Below are positions 38,647 through 48,903 of a stretch of 64,000 nt of DNA, piece after piece. Below the pieces are notes generated by a model. The model was not told the origin of the DNA and searched no databases. It saw only the letters and a program-made list of their open reading frames with translations. The stretch comes from an uncultured Clostridia bacterium. GTDB lineage: Bacteria > Bacillota > Clostridia > Christensenellales > Borkfalkiaceae. Numbering within the stretch: position 1 is the stretch's first letter; the number at the start of each line of letters is the position of its first letter. The translations under genes were made by a program, and so were the position numbers. Where the stretch lies: positions 20,028 through 84,027 of the forward strand of contig CANQSR010000009.1 of assembly GCA_947626575.1 (NCBI GenBank), in the 5' to 3' direction.

Positions 38647-40266
38647 ATGGCGGAAGCGGAAAACTTTATCCAGACCTTTATCGACGAGGACCTCGCGGCG
38701 GGCAAAGTGAGCAAAATCAAGACGCGCTTTCCCCCCGAACCCAACGGGTATCTGCACATCGGACATGCCAAGAGCATGTTCGTCAACTTCGGCACGGCGG
38801 AGAAGTACGGCGGAACGTGTAACCTCTTCTTCGACGACACCAACCCCTCCAAGGAAAAGACGGAGTTCGTGGACGCCATCCGCCGCGATATCGCGTGGCT
38901 GGGCTATCATTGGGATAAAGAGGTGTACGCCTCCGACTTTTTCGATACCATCTATGCGTACGCCGAAAAGCTCATCTTGGACGGCAAGGCGTTCGTATGC
39001 GACCTCTCTGCCGACGAGATCCGCGAAAAGCGCGGCACGCTCACCGAACCCGGCGAGAACAGCCCTTACAGGGACCGTACCCCAGAGGAAAACTTAAAGC
39101 TCTTCCGCGAGATGCGGGAGGGCAAGTATGCCGACGGCGAGAAGTGCCTGCGCGCCAAGATAGATATGGCCTCGCCCAATATCAACCTTCGGGATCCCGT
39201 CATCTACCGCATCCTGCGCGCCACCCATCACCGCACGGGGGATAAGTGGTGCATCTATCCCATGTACGATTATGCGCACCCCATCTGCGACTATTTGCAG
39301 GGCGTGACGCATTCGCTCTGCACGCTCGAATTCGAGGATCACAGGCCGCTCTATGATTGGGTGGGGATCAATTTGGGATTTTCGCCCAAGCCCCGCCAGA
39401 TCGAATTTGCCCGCCTGAACGTCACCAACCTCGTCATGAGCAAGCGTTATTTGAAGAAGCTCGTCGAGGAGGGGAGCGTCCACGGGTGGGACGACCCCCG
39501 TATGCCCACGCTCGCGGGCATACGCAACCGCGGCATCCCCGCCGAGGCCGTCAAGGATTTCTGCGCGCGCATCGGCGTCGCAAAGGCGCAGTCGGAGTGC
39601 GAGATCGAATATTTCGAGGCCGTCGTCCGCGACTACCTCAACCTGCACGCGCCCCGCGCGATGGCCGTCACGCGGCCGCTCAAACTGACGATCACCAACT
39701 ATGAGGGCGCGGAGGACGTGGATTTCGAGGTAAACCAGCTTGCGGAGGACGCGGGAACGCGCAAGATATCCTTCGGCAAGACGCTCTACATCGAGCGCGC
39801 CGATTTCTCGCTCGACCCGCCCCCCAAGTATCACCGCCTCAAACTCGGCGGCTACGTCCGTCTCAAAAATGCCTACATCGTGCGCGCCGACGAGGCTGTC
39901 ACCGATGAAAACGGCGAGGTCACGGAGGTCAAGTGTACCTATTTCCCCGAAAGCCGCAGCGGAAACGATACGAGCGGCATCAAGGCGAAGGGCGTGTTGC
40001 ATTGGGTGAACGCGGAGACATGCGTCGATGCCGAACTCCGCCAATACGACCACCTGCTCCGCGACGCCGATTACAGCGGGCAGGATTTCTCCGAGCGCAT
40101 CAATCTGGATAGCGAACACATCTTTGCGGCCAAGGCCGAACCCTATCTTTGGGAAAACGAAGGGAGCTACCAGCTCATGCGCACGGGGTATTACCGTGCC
40201 TTCCGCGAAAACGGAAAACTCATTCTCTCCGAGATCGTCTCCCTCAAAGATAATTTCAACAAGTAA
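38647..40266 (+). CDS. glnS: Glutamine--tRNA ligase
   Basis: RFPPEPNGYLHIGHAKSMFVNFG, VMSKRYLKKLVEEG (KMSKS-type). Confidence 0.95.
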   Translation: MAEAENFIQTFIDEDLAAGKVSKIKTRFPPEPNGYLHIGHAKSMFVNFGTAEKYGGTCNLFFDDTNPSKEKTEFVDAIRRDIAWLGYHWDKEVYASDFFDTIYAYAEKLILDGKAFVCDLSADEIREKRGTLTEPGENSPYRDRTPEENLKLFREMREGKYADGEKCLRAKIDMASPNINLRDPVIYRILRATHHRTGDKWCIYPMYDYAHPICDYLQGVTHSLCTLEFEDHRPLYDWVGINLGFSPKPRQIEFARLNVTNLVMSKRYLKKLVEEGSVHGWDDPRMPTLAGIRNRGIPAEAVKDFCARIGVAKAQSECEIEYFEAVVRDYLNLHAPRAMAVTRPLKLTITNYEGAEDVDFEVNQLAEDAGTRKISFGKTLYIERADFSLDPPPKYHRLKLGGYVRLKNAYIVRADEAVTDENGEVTEVKCTYFPESRSGNDTSGIKAKGVLHWVNAETCVDAELRQYDHLLRDADYSGQDFSERINLDSEHIFAAKAEPYLWENEGSYQLMRTGYYRAFRENGKLILSEIVSLKDNFNK

Positions 40267-40335
40267 GCAGCAGACCGCACAGGGGCGGGGCATGTCCGAG
40301 GCCGCACCCCGAAAATCGCATTGGAGGTTCCCCCT

Positions 40336-41427
40336 ATGACAACCGAGACGCTCACCATCGTCATGATCGCCGCGGGATGCGTTTTCGCTATCGCGTCCGT
40401 GTTTTACGGCATATTCCGTAAGTTCACGCAGATGAGCTGGCTCTCCTACCAGATCCCGCTCGTATTTTTCATCGTCGCGCTTTTAAGGGTCATCCCCGAA
40501 GGCGCGGTGCCCGGCTCCAAGTTCTATTTGGGGGTCGCCATTACGGTGGCGGCGACGGCGCTCATCGTGGGCGGCGGCGCGCTTTTGAGGCAGGCGATGC
40601 TGAAAAAGCGTATGCCCGCGCACGGCGCATGGCGGTTTTTGAACAGGCTGTTGGGCGGCGTCACCGCGCTGTGGGATTACATCATGATCGTCGCCGTCCT
40701 CGGCGCGGCGGTCCTCTCCTTCTTTGCGTATGTCTATGACCCGCTTCCCGATTTGTTCGGCGCCGTGTTCGAACTCGGCATCTGGAAGAACTTCTTCGCC
40801 TATCACGCGCTCGACCTCGTTCTCGTCACCGGCCTCGTCTTTGCGATGCGCGGCGGCTGGCGCGTGGGCGTCGCGCGGGTCATCGTCATCATTCTGATGC
40901 TCGCGCTGTCCTTCGGGTCGGTTGCGCTCGCGCTGTATCTCTCCGTATTCGTACCCTTCTTCTCGGATATGGCGGGGGGAATGGCGGCGGGCATGGCGGT
41001 CGCGTCGCCCGCCGTGGCGCAGATCGTCTCCACGGCAATCGTTGCGTTCATCCTGTTCGTGATTTTCTTCATCATCTCGTGCATCCTCGGTTTCTTCACG
41101 GTGAAGCTCATCCGCCGCATCCGTTACGACTATTTCTGGGGTACGCTCGATGCCGTGATCGGCTGTGCGCTCTCCCTGCTCGTGGCGCTCTTGGTCCTCA
41201 TGGGGCTGTATGCGGGCTTTGCCGCGCTTGCGGACGGCACGGTGACTGCGGCCGTGGAAAACCTCATCGCGCAGATCTCCGAAAGCGCGGGGGATGCGGT
41301 CTCTTATCTGCAACCCGCCGTGGACGCCTTGAAGAACCTCGAAGGCGCGTTGCAGAGCTATGCGGCGTGGTTGCAGTCGGCGCCGCTCTCGGCGGCATTC
41401 TTCTCAAATCCCTTCGCGCTGCATTGA
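40336..41427 (+). CDS. Multi-pass membrane protein of unknown function
   Basis: Many hydrophobic segments; SD ggagg; ATG at 40336. Confidence 0.65.
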   Translation: MTTETLTIVMIAAGCVFAIASVFYGIFRKFTQMSWLSYQIPLVFFIVALLRVIPEGAVPGSKFYLGVAITVAATALIVGGGALLRQAMLKKRMPAHGAWRFLNRLLGGVTALWDYIMIVAVLGAAVLSFFAYVYDPLPDLFGAVFELGIWKNFFAYHALDLVLVTGLVFAMRGGWRVGVARVIVIILMLALSFGSVALALYLSVFVPFFSDMAGGMAAGMAVASPAVAQIVSTAIVAFILFVIFFIISCILGFFTVKLIRRIRYDYFWGTLDAVIGCALSLLVALLVLMGLYAGFAALADGTVTAAVENLIAQISESAGDAVSYLQPAVDALKNLEGALQSYAAWLQSAPLSAAFFSNPFALH

Positions 41428-41470
41428 GCGCGGCATGAAAAGGGCGTAAATCGCGCATACTTTTTGCGCT

Positions 41471-41824
41471 ATGTTAGAAGAAAGCGCGTGCGCCATGCTC
41501 GCAGCCGTCAATGAAGCGTGCCGTGGCGGCGGGTTCAAGATCATCGAAGAGGACGATCTCGCCCGCGTTGTTCCCCAAGAGGAAGTCCAAAAAACGCTCG
41601 CCTACCTTGAACAAAAGCGTCTCATCGAACTGCGCTATGCAGAGGAGGGGACGTATTGTGTGCGTACCATGCCCGAAGGCAGGAGCTACTTGGAGCGCGT
41701 AAAACGGGAAACCGCCGAGCGGGACCGCAGCCGCAGAGCGATCTTTTGGGGCGCCTTCTTCGGGGCGGCGGCGGGGGGATTTGCGGCGGCGCTCATCGCC
41801 ATAGCCGCCGCGCTTCTCATCTGA
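41471..41824 (+). CDS. Small protein: winged-helix-like N-terminus plus C-terminal TM helix
   Basis: EEDDLARVVPQEEVQKTLAYLEQKRLIELRYAEEGTYCVRTMPEG then AIFWGAFFGAAAGGFAAALIAIAAALLI. Confidence 0.65.
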   Translation: MLEESACAMLAAVNEACRGGGFKIIEEDDLARVVPQEEVQKTLAYLEQKRLIELRYAEEGTYCVRTMPEGRSYLERVKRETAERDRSRRAIFWGAFFGAAAGGFAAALIAIAAALLI

Positions 41825-42195
41825 TGTTCAGCGCACAGCTTTCGCGGCGGGAGAACGAGGTCATGGCGGCGGTCTTTCTTCTCTCGCAGGGGAAGGAGCG
41901 GTTTTTGGTCTCCTCTTACGAGCTTTTATCCATGCTTCCCGAACGTGCGAAGTTCGACGAAGAGAAGTTGGAGCGGACGTTGCGCTCTTTGGAACTCGAC
42001 GGCTATTTTGAGTGGATCCTCTCCGACCGCAAGGGGGAGAAGATGTATGTCATCCACATGCGGCCCGCGGGGCTTGCCTTCCGCCGTGAGGACGTGAGGC
42101 GGCGGCGGGACCTCGTGGTACGGCTCCTGCTCGCGGGGGTATGCGGACTTCTTTCGGCGGCCATCGGCCTTCTTTTGAAGGTCATCATCTCATAA
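41824..42195 (+). CDS. Small protein: winged-helix-like N-terminus plus C-terminal TM helix (paralogous architecture)
   Basis: ATGA overlap with previous gene; FLVSSYELLSMLPERAKFDEEKLERTLRSLELDGYFEWILSD then LLLAGVCGLLSAAIGLLLKVIIS. Confidence 0.65.
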   Translation: MFSAQLSRRENEVMAAVFLLSQGKERFLVSSYELLSMLPERAKFDEEKLERTLRSLELDGYFEWILSDRKGEKMYVIHMRPAGLAFRREDVRRRRDLVVRLLLAGVCGLLSAAIGLLLKVIIS

Positions 42196-42439
42196 ACCGA
42201 CCGCAAAACGCTTGACAATGTTCGGGCGTTTCGTTATAATATAAACGTTTGTTTATTTCGCCTCGTCATCCTGAGCGAAGCGAAGGATCCCGAAATACGA
42301 AGTCCGTCGCTTGCTCTTCGGGATTCTTCACCCCTTTTGGGGGTTCAGAATGACGGGGAAAGAAGGGGCGCGCCCACAGGGCGCGAATAGTTCGAACAAC
42401 CGTTATGGTTACCTCAACTGCAAAGTTGCGAGCCATTCC

Positions 42440-42686
42440 AAATTACTTGCCTTAGCCCGAATTTACTTCGGGCGTGGGCGACCCAATTTGCAGAGCCCTG
42501 TCTGCTTATTGTCTGTTGAAACGAAAAAGAGGACCAAGTAAGTGATGGCGTCAACGTATATTTCCCTCACGGAAATTTGTTTGGAGTACGTTGATATACA
42601 CCCCCTACCTGTCCGCCATGCGGACATCCTCCCCCCTCTGGTAAAAGGGGGGAGGTAAGGCGTCGCCCAAACAAATTTCGTGAACC
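42440..42686 (+). repeat. C'-D composite intergenic repeat, copy 3 (5' of uvrB)
   Basis: GCCCGAAtttacTTCGGGC hairpin, CAATTTGC, GTCTGTTGAAACGA, GAGGACCAAGTAAGTG, arms CACGGAAATTTGTTTGG/CCAAACAAATTTCGTG. Confidence 0.65.
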
Positions 42687-42687
42687 T

Positions 42688-44649
42688 ATGGAGCATTTTG
42701 ATTTCAAACTTCATGCACCGTTCGAACCAACCGGCGACCAGCCGGAGGCCATCCGCGCGCTCACGGAGGGCGTTCTCGACGGCATCCGCACGCAGGTTTT
42801 GGTGGGCGTCACGGGGAGCGGCAAGACGTTTACCATGGCCAACGTCATCAAGAACGTCGGCCGTCCGACGCTTGTCATCGCGCATAACAAGACGCTTGCC
42901 GCCCAGCTCTGTAACGAGTTCCGCGAGTTCTTCCCCGAAAACCGCGTGGAGTACTTCGTCTCCTATTACGATTACTACCAGCCTGAGAGCTATATCCCGT
43001 CCACCGATACGTATATCGAAAAGGATATGTCCGTCAACGACGAAATAGATAAGCTCCGCAACGCCGCCACCTGCTCCTTGGGCGAGCGCGACGACGTCAT
43101 CGTCGTCTCCTCCGTCTCCTGTATCTATGGGTTGGGCGCGCCGGAGGAATTTTTCCGCCTCGGCATCTCGCTCCGCCCCGGCCAGCAGATGGAGCGCGGA
43201 GAGCTTCTATCCCGCCTCGTGGATATCCAATATTCGCGCAACGACATGGATTTCAAGCGAAGTACCTTCCGCGTGCGCGGCGACGTCGTTGAGATCTTCC
43301 CCGCGTCCAACTCGGAAGTCGCCATCCGCGTTGAGTTCTTCGGCGATGAGATCGACCGCATCTGCGAAGAGGACGTCACGACGGGCAAGATCGTCTCCAC
43401 CTTGAAGCATGCCGTCATCTTTCCCGCAAGCCACTATGCCGTCGGGAGCGAACGCCTCGCGGCGGCGCTTGCGATGATCGCCGAGGACCTCGAAGGGGAA
43501 GTCAGCGCATTCGAACGGCAGGGCAAGCTCCTCGAAGCGCAACGCCTGCGCCAGCGCACCGAACACGACATCGAGATGATGCGCGAGATCGGCTATTGTT
43601 CGGGCATCGAGAACTATTCGCGCTACTTCGACGGCCGCAAGCCGGGGCAACCCTCGTTTACCCTGCTCGATTACTTTCCCTCTGATTTTTTGGTGTTTAT
43701 CGACGAGAGCCACATGACCATCCCGCAGATCCGCGCGATGTACAACGGCGACAGGGCGAGAAAGATCAACCTCGTGGAATACGGGTTCCGTATGCAGTCG
43801 GCATACGACAACCGCCCGCTCACCTTCGAAGAATTCGATGCGCGCGTGCCGCAGCTCATCTGCGTCTCCGCGACCCCTGCGCCGTATGAACTCGGCGAGG
43901 CGGGCAACATCGTCGAACAGCTCATCCGTCCCACGGGGCTTTTAGACCCGCCCGTCACCGTAAAGCCCACCAAGGGACAGATCGACGACCTGCTCTCTGA
44001 GGTGCATACCACGGTCATGGGTGGGGGACGCGTGCTCGTGACCACCCTCACCAAGCGCATGGCCGAGAGCCTCACGGATTACATGAAGGAGGCGGGTATC
44101 AAGGTGCGGTACATGCACTCGGATATCGATACGCTCGAACGGGTAGACATCGTGAACGGCCTTCGGAGCGGGGAATTTGACGTGCTTTGCGGCATCAATC
44201 TTCTGCGGGAGGGGCTGGACCTCCCGGAGGTGAAGCTGGTGGCCATCCTCGATGCGGACAAGGAGGGGTTTCTGCGGAGCGAGACTTCGCTCGTGCAGAC
44301 CATCGGCCGCGCCGCAAGAAACGCGGAGGGGCGGGTCATCATGTATGCAGACGAGATGACGGGCAGCATGGAGCGGGCCATCGGCGAGACCAACCGCCGC
44401 CGCGCCAAACAGCAGGCATATAACGAGGCGCACGGCATCGTACCCAAGACCATTATCAAGGAAGTGAAGTCGTCGCTGGCCATCACGGGCAAGGCCAAGA
44501 AGAGCGCGGAAGTGGCGCAGAAGGATATTCCCGAAGAGATCGAAAAGCTCAAAACGCTGATGCGCATCGCGGCCAACGCCCTCGATTATGAGAAGGCCAT
44601 CGAGATCCGCGAGACCATCAACGAACTCAGAAAACGCATGAGGAAGTAG
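42688..44649 (+). CDS. uvrB: Excinuclease ABC subunit B
   Basis: [47 protein letters not shown]. Confidence 0.97.
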   Translation: MEHFDFKLHAPFEPTGDQPEAIRALTEGVLDGIRTQVLVGVTGSGKTFTMANVIKNVGRPTLVIAHNKTLAAQLCNEFREFFPENRVEYFVSYYDYYQPESYIPSTDTYIEKDMSVNDEIDKLRNAATCSLGERDDVIVVSSVSCIYGLGAPEEFFRLGISLRPGQQMERGELLSRLVDIQYSRNDMDFKRSTFRVRGDVVEIFPASNSEVAIRVEFFGDEIDRICEEDVTTGKIVSTLKHAVIFPASHYAVGSERLAAALAMIAEDLEGEVSAFERQGKLLEAQRLRQRTEHDIEMMREIGYCSGIENYSRYFDGRKPGQPSFTLLDYFPSDFLVFIDESHMTIPQIRAMYNGDRARKINLVEYGFRMQSAYDNRPLTFEEFDARVPQLICVSATPAPYELGEAGNIVEQLIRPTGLLDPPVTVKPTKGQIDDLLSEVHTTVMGGGRVLVTTLTKRMAESLTDYMKEAGIKVRYMHSDIDTLERVDIVNGLRSGEFDVLCGINLLREGLDLPEVKLVAILDADKEGFLRSETSLVQTIGRAARNAEGRVIMYADEMTGSMERAIGETNRRRAKQQAYNEAHGIVPKTIIKEVKSSLAITGKAKKSAEVAQKDIPEEIEKLKTLMRIAANALDYEKAIEIRETINELRKRMRK

Positions 44650-44837
44650 GAGAAGGGCGGCTCGTTCGGGCGAAACGCGCCTCATGCGCCCCCACCCCCT
44701 TGGGCGCCCCTTTGAGGGGAGCTGTCACGAGCTTGCGAGTGACTGAGGGGTTTTTGAAACCCTTTCCCCCTTCGCTTCGCTCAGGGTACTTTCCCTTTCC
44801 GGGACAGCGAGCGCGCCCGCAGGGCGCGAACAGCTCG

Positions 44838-44984
44838 AACAACCGTTATGGTTACCTCAACTGCAAAGTTGCGAGCAAGACGAGGCGAAGGAGCATTCCC
44901 GACGGGAGTGTACTAAGGACGTACACGACCAAGGGAAGCGCATCTTCAACGAAGTATTGCGACGTAAATTTGCAGTTCGCACAT
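44838..44984 (-). repeat. R element copy 4, 5' of nucleotidase-like gene
   Basis: CAACTGCAAAGTTGCGAGCAAGACGAGG...GGGAGTGTACtaaggacGTACACGACCAAG. Confidence 0.7.
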
Positions 44985-45002
44985 AAAAAAGGACGAAACA
45001 CC

Positions 45003-45590
45003 ATGAAGATTGCTGTTGATATTGATGATACCTTAAACATCATCGACCGCGTCGGCAAGGCGGGGGCCTATATCGAGCGCAAGGGGCTTGATTTTCATCT
45101 GGAAAAGGAGTTTTCCAACAAGTTCGTCGAGGTCTATGATTGGGGCGCGGACGACGTATTGGAATTTATCCGCGAGGGCGGGATCGTCGCCTTCACCGAT
45201 GCCGAGGCCCGCAGGGGCGCAAAGGAAGCGCTCACGCGCTGGCGCAAGGAGGGGCATAAGGTCATCATTCTGACTTCGCGGGAGGAGACGTGGTTCACCA
45301 ACCCCGAAAAGGTCGCCCATGATTGGCTGGAAAAGCGGCATATCCCGTATGATGAGATCGTCGCGGCCGTTCCGTCGCAGGAGAAGGGGAAATACTGTCT
45401 GGAACACGATATCCCCATTCTCATCGACGACGACCCCGATGCTTGTATCCCCGCGCAGGAGTTGGGGGTACGGGCGGTTTTGGCCGTGGGACGGCACAAC
45501 ATCCACCGCGCGAAGGAAGTGCGGTATGGGGGGGCGAATTGGAGGCAGCTGGATGCGGCCGTCCACCACATACTTAGCTTGATAAAATAG
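45003..45590 (+). CDS. HAD-superfamily nucleotidase-like protein (5'(3')-deoxyribonucleotidase type)
   Basis: MKIAVDIDDTLN, VIILTSREETWF, DIPILIDDDPDACI. Confidence 0.7.
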   Translation: MKIAVDIDDTLNIIDRVGKAGAYIERKGLDFHLEKEFSNKFVEVYDWGADDVLEFIREGGIVAFTDAEARRGAKEALTRWRKEGHKVIILTSREETWFTNPEKVAHDWLEKRHIPYDEIVAAVPSQEKGKYCLEHDIPILIDDDPDACIPAQELGVRAVLAVGRHNIHRAKEVRYGGANWRQLDAAVHHILSLIK

Positions 45591-45592
45591 GC

Positions 45593-45726
45593 GAACTGCG
45601 TATAGACGTCGCAATACTGCGTCGTGCTACGTTTTTCTTGGTCGTGTACGAAAAAGTACACTCCCGGCGAAAAGCCTCGCACTCCTTGTCTTGCTCGTCT
45701 CTCCGCAGTTGCGGTTACCCATTCGC
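45593..45726 (+). repeat. R element copy 5, 3' of nucleotidase-like gene
   Basis: GAACTGCGTATAGACGTCGC...TTGGTCGTGTACgaaaaaGTACACTCCCGGCG...CTCCGCAGTTGCGGTTACCC. Confidence 0.75.
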
Positions 45727-46083
45727 GCCCTGCGGGCGCGTCCCTTCGGGGTGCTTGTTCAAGCGGGGCCGCAGCCCCGCCGTGTCCGAGCGACGGGCCG
45801 CTTCTACCCCCTCCCACGGGAGGGGGACTCCCCAAGGGGGTGGGGCGCACGAGGCGCGCCCTGCCCGAACGAGCAGAGCCCTCGTCGCCCCTTCGGGGCG
45901 ACGTCATTCTGAGCCGTAACAGTTTGACTTTCAACGAACTGCTTATCCGCGAAGAATCTTGTTGCGATCAAGCGCTGTGTTATCGGACTTCGCTCTGCTC
46001 AATGACGACGACGAAGAGATTCCTCACTTCGTTCGGAATGACGCAGTTAGCGACAGCAAGGCATACCAATCATTCACAAACCT

Positions 46084-48903
46084 ATGAAAGACTACATTTT
46101 TGTCAAAGGCGCAAAGGAAAACAACTTAAAAAACATCGACGTGCGCATCCCGCGGAACAGCCTCACCGTGTTCACGGGTCTTTCGGGCAGCGGAAAATCC
46201 ACGCTCGCCTTCGATACCATCTTCGCCGAGGGCCAGCGCAGGTACATGGAGTCCCTCTCCTCCTATGCCCGCCAATTCCTCGGCATGATGGAAAAACCCG
46301 ACGTGGAGTCCATCGACGGCCTCTCGCCCGCCATCTCCATCGACCAAAAGACGACGTCGCACAACCCCCGTTCCACCGTGGGTACCGTGACGGAGATCTA
46401 CGACTATCTCCGTCTGCTCTTCGCGCGCGCGGGGACGCCCCATTGCCCCAACTGCGGCAGGGAGATCCGCCGCCAGACGGTGGACGAGATCGCCGACCGC
46501 GTCATGGAGATGCCTGAGGGCAGCAAGATCTTGGTGGGCGCGCCCGTCATCCGCGGCAAGAAAGGGGAATATAAGAAGGAACTCGCGGGTTACCGCAAGA
46601 GCGGCTTTGCCCGCGTCAAGATAGACGGCATCGTCTATGACTTGCAGGAAGAGATCGCCCTCGAAAAGAATATCAAGCACAACATCACCGTCATCGTGGA
46701 CCGCCTCGTCGTCAAAGAGGGCGTCTTGAAGCGGCTCACCGAGTCCCTCGAAACGGCCTTGAAGCTCGCCGACGGCCTCGTTACGGTGGACGACGGCAGC
46801 GAGGAGACGCTCTATTCCTCCCGCTATGCCTGTCCCGACTGCGGCATCTCCATCGAGGAGATCGAGCCGCGCCTCTTCTCCTTCAACACGGTATGGGGCG
46901 CATGTCCCGCCTGTTCGGGCCTCGGCTTCACGCAGAAGGTGGATGCCGACCTCATCTGCCCCGACCGCACCAAGACGCTCCGCGAGGGCGCCATCCGCAT
47001 CAGCGGTTGGACGCTCGATTCTCCCACCGTCACGCAGGCCTATGTCGGCGCGCTCGCAAAGCACTATCATTTCTCCCTCGATACGCCCGTCCGCGAGTTG
47101 CCCGAAGGCGTGTTCGATATGCTCATGTATGGGAATGGGGGCGAAAAAATCGACTTCGAATACGTCACCAAGACGCACAGCTCGACGTATAAGGCCCCGT
47201 GGGAGGGCTTCGTCTGCAACCTGCAAAGGCGTTACGAGCAGACCTCCTCGCAGGGAGTGAAGTGGGATATCGAACGCTATATGCGCACGGCGTTTTGCAC
47301 GGCCTGCAACGGCAAACGCCTGAAAAAGGAGGCGCTCGCGGTCACGGTGGGGGGCAAGAACATCGCCGAGGTGTGCGAGATGCCCGTACGGCATCTCGAA
47401 GCATTTCTCGACGGCCTCACGCTCACGGCCACCCAGCACGCCGTGGCGGACATCATCATCAAGGAGATCCGCTCCCGCATCCGCTTTCTCGTGGGCGTGG
47501 GGCTGGATTATCTTACGCTCGCGAGGAGCGCGGCGACGCTTTCGGGCGGCGAGAGCCAGCGCATCCGCCTCGCCACGCAGATCGGTAGCGCGCTTTCGGG
47601 CGTCCTCTATATCCTCGACGAGCCTTCCATCGGCCTGCACCAGCGGGACAACGAGAAACTGCTCGCCTCCCTGAAAGGGCTTCGGGATATCGGCAACACG
47701 CTTATCGTCGTGGAGCATGACGAGGACACCATGCGGGCGGCCGATTACATCGTGGATATCGGCCCCGGCGCGGGTATCCACGGGGGGCAGGTCGTCGCCT
47801 GCGGCACGCCGCAGGACATCATGGATGCGCCCGCCTCCATCACGGGCGACTACCTCGCGGGGCGCAGAAAGATCGAGGTCCCCACGCAGCGCAAAGCACC
47901 CGACGGAAGGTGGTTCCGCGTACATGGGTGCCGCCAAAACAATCTGAAAAACATCGACGTCGCCATTCCCGCGGGGCTTGTGACCGTCGTCACGGGCGTG
48001 AGCGGGTCGGGCAAGAGTTCGCTCGTCAACGAGATAATTTTGCCCATTCTCGCCAACCATCTGAACGGCGCACGCCTTCCCGCGGGCGATTCCGACGGCT
48101 TCGAGGGCCTTGAAAATTTCGATAAAGTCATCGCCATCGACCAATCTCCCATCGGCCGCACGCCGCGCTCCAATCCCGCGACGTACACGGGGGTGTTCAC
48201 CAACATCCGCGACCTCTTCGCCGCGACGACGGACGCCAAGACGATGGGGTTCAAATCGGGAAGGTTTTCCTTCAACGTGGCGGGGGGCAGGTGCGAAAAC
48301 TGTCAGGGCGACGGCATCATGAAGATCGAGATGCACTTTTTGCCCGACGTATTCGTCCCCTGCGAGGTATGCGGCGGCAAGCGGTATAACCGCGAGACGC
48401 TTGAAGTAAAATACAAGGGCAAGTCCATTGCCGACGTTCTCGATATGACGGTGGAGGAGGCCTGCGACTTTTTCAAACCCATCCCCTCCATTTACAACAA
48501 AATTTCCACCATGAACGAAGTGGGGCTGGGGTATATCAAGTTAGGGCAGTCCTCCACGACGCTTTCGGGGGGCGAGGCCCAGCGCGTGAAGCTCGCGACC
48601 GAACTCTCCAAGCGTTCGACGGGCAAGACTTTTTACATTCTCGACGAACCCACGACGGGCCTTTCGAGCTTCGATGTGGATAAGCTCGTGAAAATCCTTC
48701 TGCGCCTTCGGGAGGGTGGCAACACGGTGGTGGTCATCGAACACAATCTCGACGTCATCAAGGTAGCCGACTACATCATTGATTTAGGCCCGGAGGGGGG
48801 CGACGGCGGCGGCACGGTCGTCACGACGGGTACCCCCGAAGAAGTCGCCTCCGTCGAAACCTCCTATACGGGACAATTTTTGAAAAAGGTGCTTATTTCG
48901 TAA
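46084..48903 (+). CDS. uvrA: Excinuclease ABC subunit A
   Basis: TGLSGSGKSTLAFDTIFAEGQRRYMESLSSYARQFL; two ABC cassettes; CxxC zinc motifs. Confidence 0.97.
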   Translation: MKDYIFVKGAKENNLKNIDVRIPRNSLTVFTGLSGSGKSTLAFDTIFAEGQRRYMESLSSYARQFLGMMEKPDVESIDGLSPAISIDQKTTSHNPRSTVGTVTEIYDYLRLLFARAGTPHCPNCGREIRRQTVDEIADRVMEMPEGSKILVGAPVIRGKKGEYKKELAGYRKSGFARVKIDGIVYDLQEEIALEKNIKHNITVIVDRLVVKEGVLKRLTESLETALKLADGLVTVDDGSEETLYSSRYACPDCGISIEEIEPRLFSFNTVWGACPACSGLGFTQKVDADLICPDRTKTLREGAIRISGWTLDSPTVTQAYVGALAKHYHFSLDTPVRELPEGVFDMLMYGNGGEKIDFEYVTKTHSSTYKAPWEGFVCNLQRRYEQTSSQGVKWDIERYMRTAFCTACNGKRLKKEALAVTVGGKNIAEVCEMPVRHLEAFLDGLTLTATQHAVADIIIKEIRSRIRFLVGVGLDYLTLARSAATLSGGESQRIRLATQIGSALSGVLYILDEPSIGLHQRDNEKLLASLKGLRDIGNTLIVVEHDEDTMRAADYIVDIGPGAGIHGGQVVACGTPQDIMDAPASITGDYLAGRRKIEVPTQRKAPDGRWFRVHGCRQNNLKNIDVAIPAGLVTVVTGVSGSGKSSLVNEIILPILANHLNGARLPAGDSDGFEGLENFDKVIAIDQSPIGRTPRSNPATYTGVFTNIRDLFAATTDAKTMGFKSGRFSFNVAGGRCENCQGDGIMKIEMHFLPDVFVPCEVCGGKRYNRETLEVKYKGKSIADVLDMTVEEACDFFKPIPSIYNKISTMNEVGLGYIKLGQSSTTLSGGEAQRVKLATELSKRSTGKTFYILDEPTTGLSSFDVDKLVKILLRLREGGNTVVVIEHNLDVIKVADYIIDLGPEGGDGGGTVVTTGTPEEVASVETSYTGQFLKKVLIS

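Noticed and set aside
46126-48336. 736-aa minus-strand ORF opposite uvrA
   Set aside because: Antisense to a clear uvrA frame; long antisense frames are common in high-GC coding DNA and its translation shows no recognisable domain.
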